This document shows positions 57,728 to 64,000 of a DNA stretch of 64,000 nucleotides, one piece after another. A program made the position numbers and the translations under genes. The stretch is from Sphagnum compactum (taxonomy: Eukaryota; Bryophyta; Sphagnopsida; Sphagnales), in NCBI GenBank assembly GCA_965153455.1, contig OZ234497.1, positions 10,540,001-10,604,000 of the forward strand, written 5' to 3'. Each line of letters starts with the position of its first letter. The stretch's first letter is position 1. The notes beneath the pieces are model-generated. The model was not told the origin of the DNA. It did not search any database and was given only the letters and a program-made list of their open reading frames with translations.

Positions 57728-58670
57728 TTAGTTGCAAAACATTTGCACACATTCCAGATGAAAAGAGAAGCAAATTAGAGTCCAAATCCATACCTTGTGT
57801 GTTGTGAAGGGACCAAAGCATATTGCTTAATGTGTCTAGAAACCAAGAAGATCATTAAGAGTCGAGATGTTGTGTTCCTTGAAGGGATGGAAGAAGTAGA
57901 AGGTGTTCGTGATAAGAGACCCCTTTCAAACCAAATAGAACACCTTGTTGTGGATGAAGTCGATGAACTTGTGAAGGATGTGAATCCTATATCTTTGAAG
58001 GCAAAACCAACGGAAGACGTGGAAGGTGATGAATCTACAACAAACTCTTCTTCGGAAGAAGAATTTGCTTCATCACAAGATGAGGGTTTGAACGAACCAC
58101 AACAAGATGGACGAAGAGAAAGGCCCCAAAGACAACGTAAGGAGTGGCCTCGTGATTGGTGGGTGGCCACCAAAGAGGTGGAACGAGCCACCATGGCATT
58201 TTCGGAAGAACCCCAAACCGTGGAAGAGGCGTTGAATGGCGAAGATGCAAAGAAGTGGGAGATTGCCATGCAAGATGAATACGAGTCTCTTCTTGTCAAC
58301 AACACTTGGTCCTTGGTGCCACTCCCCAAGGGTAGAAAACCCATTTCTTGCAAATGGGTGTTCAAAATCAAACATGGGGTCGATGGTGAAGTCGCATGGT
58401 ACAAGGCGAGACTTGTGGCAAGAGGTTTCACCTTAACATTTGAAGTCGATTACAATGAAACTTTTGCACCCGTTGCAAAGTTTGTATCAATTCGTTGTAT
58501 CCTTGCACTAGCGGCCATTGAAGACATGGAGATTCATCAAATGGACGTCTCAATGGTGACCTTGAAGAGGAAATCTACATGGAGCAACCCGAAGGATTCA
58601 CACGTGAAGGTCAACATCTTGTGTGTAAGCTTCACAAGTCATTGTATGGCTTGAAACAATCTCCAAGGGC
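57728..58670 (+). pseudogene. Family C copia linker-RT fragment (right part of H6)
   Basis: Continues the fragment broken by E6: TFAHIPDEKRSKLESKS, then an 11-bp loss near 57803, then KEWPRDWWVATKEVERATMA, CKWVFKIKHG and YNETFAPVAKF. A 13-bp loss near 58548 removes KTAFLNG coding and shifts frame. It ends at a junction with opposite-strand family B gag near 58670. Confidence 0.85.
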
Positions 58671-59771
58671 TTGTGCCACAACAACTCCTCGAGCATCGTT
58701 GACCTTACAACCGTCCTTGTCAAACTCCACTTTGAAACCTTCCGAAATGAGTTTACTGACTGAAATGAGATTATTCTTCATTTTTGGAACATGAAGAACT
58801 TGGGTGATGGTTGTGTGTGTCAATTGGCCTCTCACTTGCATTGTGGCTTTGATGCTCCCCTTGCCAATGGCCTCCAAAACGGTGTCATCACCCATGAACA
58901 CCCTCCTTGGGGAAATGCGCTCGTACGTGGTAAACCATCCTTGTTCGAATGTCATGTGTTACGTTGCCCCGGAATCGACAATCCAATCATACGTGGTATG
59001 ATCATTGGCACTCAATGCCGCAACAAACATTTGCTCGTGATCTTCACAAGCTTGATTAACTTTTTTTTTTTCATCATTTTTCTTCTTCAAACAATTTCTC
59101 ACAAAATGTCCGGGTTTCTTACAATAAAAGCAAAGCTTCTCATTTGGCTTGTGAGTTTTGTTCAATAATGCGATAGTCTCGGAATTCTCACATTCTTTTC
59201 TTTTGGTCACTTCGTGAAGCAACCTTGCTACAACGAATTGAAGGTCTACATCTTTCGTGGACATGGACTCCAAGCTTGTGACTAAGTTATCAAAGGATGG
59301 CGGAAGGCTCATGAGGAGTACCATGTAAACATCTTCATCCGTAATGTTCACCTCGATGGAACGTAGTTGGTCCGCAAGGGCTTTCACCGTGTTGATGTGC
59401 ACAAGCATGTCATCTCCTTCTTGCATTTTGATGGTGAAGAATCTCCTTCGAAGGAACAATTTGTTGGCAATGGTCTTAGCTTCATGCACACCACAAAGAG
59501 CCTCCCACGCACTTCTCAGATTGTCACAACATTGAATGTGTGTAAGTTGGGCATCCGTGAGATGTTCACAAAGCAATGCAAAAGCCTTGGTCTCTTTTTC
59601 ATTGTAATGGGCCCTTGCAACTTCTTCACTTGGCATGGTGGCACTCCCATCAACAAATTTCCAAAGCCCATGTTTGGAAAGCATCATGCGCATTTTGAAC
59701 TTCCAAAGGTGAAAGTTGCCACCATCAAACTTCTCCATGACTTTCAAGGACTCCATTTGAAAAGGAGACAT
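58671..59771 (-). pseudogene. H7 gag-protease fragment, family B
   Basis: Gag starts at 59771 (MSPFQ in place of MSSFQ) and is open to DWIVDSGAT, where ACGTAA replaces the next codons: a stop at about 58959. The next frame (58955-58671) continues MTFEQGWFTTYERISPRRVF to [11 protein letters not shown] and ends at the junction with family C sequence. Confidence 0.85.
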
Positions 59772-60439
59772 TTTGAACACAAATGCTACAACAAACACTC
59801 TCAAACTTGAAAGTTGATGTTTTCAACAACTTAAAGAACTCTCTTCCAAACACTTTCACTTGAAACTTGATACTTTCAAAAACAAGTTTTTCACACTTGA
59901 AAAACTTACAACACCTTGAAGAAATCTCTTCCACACCTCTCACTCACTTGTAAGACTATTCTCTTTGCAACCTTGCAAACTAAAGCCCTTCCCTCAAAAG
60001 GATTCTCCCTTTCTATGTTGTACAAGCAAACACTTTCAAAAAACTCAAACGAAACAAGTTTCCTAAAAACCTTTACAAGAAACTTGAAAAACTTCTCTTA
60101 CACCTCAAGTTTCAATGTTGGAAACCTCAAAAACTTGAAGAACTCTCTTTCACACTTTTGAACTTCAAACTTGAAACTTAAAGACTTGAAGAACACTCTT
60201 CCACACTTAAGAACTTACAACACTTTGAAGAAGTTTCTTCCACACCTCTCACTCACTTGGAAAAGTTGCAAGCGCCTTGTATGCCACCACTTGGAAATGA
60301 ACTCTCTCTCCCTTTGCAAACTAAGAACCTTGTCTCAAAAGGATTCTCTCCTTTTTCCTATGCAATACAAGCTCAATCCTTTCACTACTTCTTGTTCTAA
60401 CACAATGTCCTTTCTCTTGCTTGGTGTGGGCCCATAACC

Positions 60440-60891
60440 TATTGGAAATACCTTGAAAACAAGCAAGAAATGTAACACTCAAGGTTCATGAAATGAAACA
60501 ATTGTATTAACCAACAAGAACAATACAAAGGTTGTATGCTTTCAAATGATGCAATCACAAAACTATGGCTTGCAACAACTAACGAAGCATGAAGGTTCTA
60601 TGTGCACTAAAAAACCATGAAAGGAGAGAATGAAAGACAACTCAAAACCACACGATTATATACTATGTCCTAACCCTAAAGTAGCCGCCACTTAACCCTA
60701 ACCTAGCCGCCGCCAAACCCCAACCCTAGCCGCCACTACACCCTAACCCTAGCCGCCACCAAACCCTAAGTAGTCACCACTTCTAAACCCTAACCTAACA
60801 ACTACAAGGATGTGTATACCATTTATCCTTTTGATGAATGTTTAACACATTCATCAACATTGGGAATTAGAAACGAATAGTATTTCTAACA
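60440..60891 (-). repeat. H7 5' LTR (family B)
   Basis: 452 bp; diverged copy (TTGGAAATACC start, ACTAACGAAGC variants), closer in places to the LTR at 25252. Confidence 0.87.
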
Positions 60892-61899
60892 CATTCCAGA
60901 TGAAAAGAGAAGCAAATTAGAGTCCAAATCCATACCTTGTGTGTTTCTAGGGTATTGTGAAGGGACCAAAGCACATCGCTTACTATGTCTAGAAACCAAA
61001 AGGATCATTAAGAGTCGACATGTTGTGTTCCTTGAAGGGACGGAAGAAGTAGAAGGTGTTCGTGATAAGAGACCCCTTTCAAACCAAATAGAACACCTTG
61101 TTGTGGATGAAGTCGATGATCTTTTGAAGGATGTTAATCCTATATCTTTGAAGGCAAGACCAACGGAAGACGTGGAAGGTGATGAATCTACAACAAACTC
61201 TTCTTCGGAAGAAGAATTTGCTTCATCACAAGATGAGGGTTTGAATGAACCACAACAAGATGGACTGAGAGAAAGGCCCCAAAGACAACGTAAGGAGTGG
61301 CCTCGTGATTGGTGGGTGGCCACCAAAGAGGTGGAACGAGCCACCATGGCATTTTCGGAAGAACCCCAAACTGTGAAAGAGGCGTTGAATGGCGAAAATG
61401 CAAAAAAGTGGGAGATTGCCATGCAAGAAGAATACGAGTCTCTTCTTGTCAACAACACTTGGTCCTTGGTGCCACTCCCCAAGGGTAGAAAACCCATTTC
61501 TTGCAAATGGGTGTTCAAAATCAAACATGGGTTAGATGGTGAAGTGGAACAGTACAAGGCGAGACTTGTGGCAAGAGGTTTCACCCAAACATTTGGAGTC
61601 GATTACAATGAAACTTTTGCACCCGTTGCAAAGTTTGTGTCAATTCGTTGTATCCTTGCACTAACGGCCATTGAAGACATGGAGATTCATCAAATCGACG
61701 TCAAAACCGCATTTCTCAATGGTGACCTTGAAGAGGAGATCTACATGGAGCAACCTGAAGGATTCACACATGAAGGTGAACATCTTATGTGTAAGCTTCA
61801 CAAGTCATTGTATGGCTTGAAACAATCAATTGGGGTGGTGATTTTGAAGATAAGAGGTCCACCACCAGGTTTGTTTTCACTATCAGAGGTGGAGCCACC
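60892..61899 (+). pseudogene. H8: family C copia linker-RT fragment
   Basis: Open frame from about 60899 through [85 protein letters not shown] and YGLKQS. Then a deletion jumps to the RNase H region (GGDFEDKRSTT, out of frame) at about 61830. It lacks the integrase part and YVDD, and ends at the LTR at 61900. Confidence 0.85.
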
Positions 61900-62407
61900 T
61901 ACTGGAAACAACTTGAATACAAGCAAGAAATGAAAGCTTCAAGGTTCATGAAATGGAACAATTGTATTAACTAACAAGAAGATACAAAGGTTGTATGCTT
62001 CAAATGTTACAATCACAAAACTATGGCTTACAACAACAAACAAAGGTTGAAGGTTCTATGTGCACTCAAAAACTATGAAAAGGAGAGAATGAAAGACAAC
62101 TAAAAACCACTCCATTATATACTATCTCCTAACCCTAAAGTAGCCACCACTTAACCCTAACCTAGCCGCCGCCAAACCCTAACCCTAGTCGCCGCCTAAC
62201 CCTAGCCGCCACCAAACCCTAGCCCTAGTCGCCGCCTAACCATAGCCGCCACCAAACCCTAACCCTAGCCGCCGTCAAACCCTAAGTAGTCTCCACTTCT
62301 AAACCCTAACCTATCTACTACAAGGATGTGAATATTATTCATCCTTTTGATGAATGTTTAACAATTCATCAACATTGGGAATTAGAAAACGAATAATATT
62401 TCTAACA
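61900..62407 (-). repeat. Family B LTR with stub of internal sequence
   Basis: 508 bp, TACTGG to CTAACA on the plus strand. Followed by only CTCCC of a polypurine tract before plus-strand family B sequence starts near 62413. Left flank CCACC, no matching right flank. Confidence 0.85.
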
Positions 62408-62413
62408 CTCCCA

Positions 62414-62955
62414 AACGAATCTTTCGATATTTGCAAGGTACATTGTAAATGAAGTTACAATTTGGTGCAACACCATCCAAGGAAATTCTTGGATATTGCG
62501 ATGCGGATTGGGGTGGTGATCTTGAAGATAGTAGGTCCACCACAGGGTTTGTTTTCATGATCGGAGGGGAGCCATTTCTTAGAGTAGCAAACGACAACCT
62601 ACAATAGCATTGTCCACCACGGAGGCCGAATACATGGCGAACACGCACGCCACAAAAGAAGCCATATGGATAACAAAATTGATGATGGATTAAGGATACA
62701 TGGAGGAGAAAAAAATGATGGTGATTCGATGCGACAATCAAGCTGCGATATCATTGACCAAGAATCCCACTCACCATGCACGAACAAAACACATTGATGT
62801 ACAACATCATTTTGTTCGAGAACGAGTTGAAAATGGAGAAGTTGGATTTGAATATTGTCCAACCGAACACATGGTGGCGGATGTCCTTACCAAGGCATTA
62901 TCAAAAGAACGACATCATAAGTTGATAAACATGTTCGGATTAGAAACTTCATAGA
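62414..62955 (+). pseudogene. Family B RT tail and RNase H fragment
   Basis: Starts at the codons for RIFRYLQGTL, with CAA-to-TAA soon after, as in E6. YCDADWGGD and RCDNQAAI are readable, but 1-bp losses near 62567 and a stop near 62691 break the frame. The last frame (62700-62954) ends GLETS before the polypurine tract and LTR. Confidence 0.83.
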
Positions 62956-62962
62956 GTGGGAG

Positions 62963-63479
62963 TTTTAGAATATTATTCGTTTCTAATTCCCAACGTTGAT
63001 GAATGTGTTAAACATTCATCAAAAGGATGAATAATATTCACATCCTTGTAGTATTAGGTTAGGGTTTAGAAGTGGAGACTACTTAGGGTTTGGCGACGGC
63101 TAAGGTTAAGGTTTGGTGGCGGCTAGGGTTAGTGTTTAGCGGTGGCTAGGGTTAGGGTTAGGGTTTGGCGGCGGCTAGGGTTAGGGTTAGGGTTTGGCGG
63201 CGGCTAGGTTAGGGTTAAGTGGCGGCTACTTTAGGGTTAGGAGATAGTATATAATGGAGTGGTTTTGAGTTGTCTTTCATTCTCTCCTTTCATGGTTTTT
63301 GAGTGCACATAGAACCTTCAAGCTTTGTTAGTTGTTGCAAGCCATAGTTTTGTGATTGTAGCATTTGAAGCATACAACCTTTGTAAACTTCTTGTTAGTT
63401 AATACAATTGTTTCATTTCATGAATCTTGAAACTTTCATTTCTTGCTTGTATTCAAGTTGTTTCCAATACCATGTCCCT
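62963..63479 (+). repeat. Family B LTR, mutated 5' terminus
   Basis: 517 bp after GAGTGGGAG. Starts TTTTAG rather than TGTTAG and ends CCAATA; right flank CCATG lies in opposite-strand family B sequence. Longest GGGTTAGGG run in the window at about 63145-63215. Confidence 0.87.
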
Positions 63480-64000
63480 ACGCAACTTCACATTAAGAAG
63501 GTACAAGTTCTTGTCCCTTCGTGCTTGTGCCACAACAACTCCTCGAGCATCGTTGACCTTACAACCGTCCTTGTCAAACTCCACTTTGAAACCTTCCGAA
63601 ATGAGTTTACTGACCGAAATGAGATTATTCTTCATTTTTGGAACATGAAAAACTTGGGTGATGGTTGTGTGTGTCAATTGGCCTCCCACTTGCATTGTGG
63701 CTTTGATGCTCCCCTTGCCAATGGCCTCCAAAACGGTGTCATCACCCATGAACACCCTCCTTGGGGAAATGCGCTCGTACGTGGTAAACCATTCTTGTTC
63801 GAACGTCATGTGTTGCGTTGCACTCGAATCGACAATCCAATCATACGTGGTATGATCATTGGCACTCAATGCCGCAACAAACATTTGCTCGTGATCTTCA
63901 CAAGCTTGATTAACTTTTTTTTTTTCATCATTTTTCTTCTTTAAACAATTTCTCACAAAATGTCCGGGTTTCTTACAATAGAAGCAAAGCTTTTCGTTTG
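63480..64000 (-). pseudogene. H9: family B gag-protease fragment, continues past the window
   Basis: Minus-strand frame includes the knuckle end (GHFVRNC), protease DSSAT (Gly lost), QHMTFEQEWFTTYERISPRR and KNLYLLNVKLR. Shares TTTACTGAC and TTGTGCC variants with H7. Confidence 0.85.

Larger units (their letters stand above)
58671..60891 (-). mobile_element. H7: 5' half of a family B element
   Basis: 5' LTR 60440-60891, primer site 60426-60439, leader, gag and protease to 58671. Its right edge lies in family C sequence (CATTC follows), i.e. it inserted into a family C copy; its 3' half and left flank are lost at the inverted junction. Confidence 0.83.

Overview
The window is nuclear DNA of a land plant. 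It has GT-AG introns, a plant-type MUN/DUF810 gene, and about 40 kb of nested Ty1/copia LTR retrotransposons of the plant kind. The species cannot be fixed from the sequence; the heavy nesting and long degenerate intergenic tracts suggest a large, repeat-rich genome.

Layout. (1) 1-3500: the 5' part of one host gene on the minus strand (a PATROL1-like MUN-domain protein), with at least four exons, a long leader and a palindromic TATA-like site. (2) 3500-13383: intergenic DNA with tandem repeats (5.6 kb, 7.7-8.3 kb, 8.9-9.1 kb), a pair of fold-back sequences at 8.7-8.84 kb, decayed transposase-like fragments and a CACTA-like terminus at 12236. (3) 13384-20870: a decayed gag-like region on the minus strand, split by a complete but dead copia element E1 (family A, 13976-19421, target duplication CTCAT). 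(4) 20871-24572: AT-rich spacer and a CCTAGG/ACCT-rich simple repeat. (5) 24573-64000: wall-to-wall copia sequence: family A element E2, many copies of family B (full elements, solo LTRs, broken pieces in both orientations) and scattered pieces of a third relative, family C.

The centrepiece is E4 (36650-42185, minus). It has two 472-bp LTRs with no difference seen by eye, a perfect 5-bp target duplication ATCCG, a primer site, a polypurine tract and an uninterrupted 1315-codon gag-pol frame with every expected catalytic residue. It is the only element here that looks able to move by itself, and it sits inside an older family B copy (H4). Other complete insertions with matching duplications are E1 (CTCAT), E5 (45627-48324, AAAGT), E6 (52152-57722, AGTTT) and solo LTRs at 25252 (ATAGC), 32743 (AACGA) and 46319 (TGGAA).

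Features shared by families A and B: LTRs that start TG and end TA, a primer site that matches the anticodon stem-loop of initiator tRNA-Met rather than its 3' end (copia/Ty5-style half-tRNA priming), and a telomere-like GGGTTAGGG/GGCGGC repeat block just upstream of the LTR TATA box. Family B LTRs also carry a nested inverted repeat near their start. Several junctions join copia pieces in opposite orientation, and one chimeric junction is present twice, so rearrangement as well as insertion has shaped the cluster. I found no evidence for a novel defence or metabolic system; the novelty lies in retrotransposon biology.
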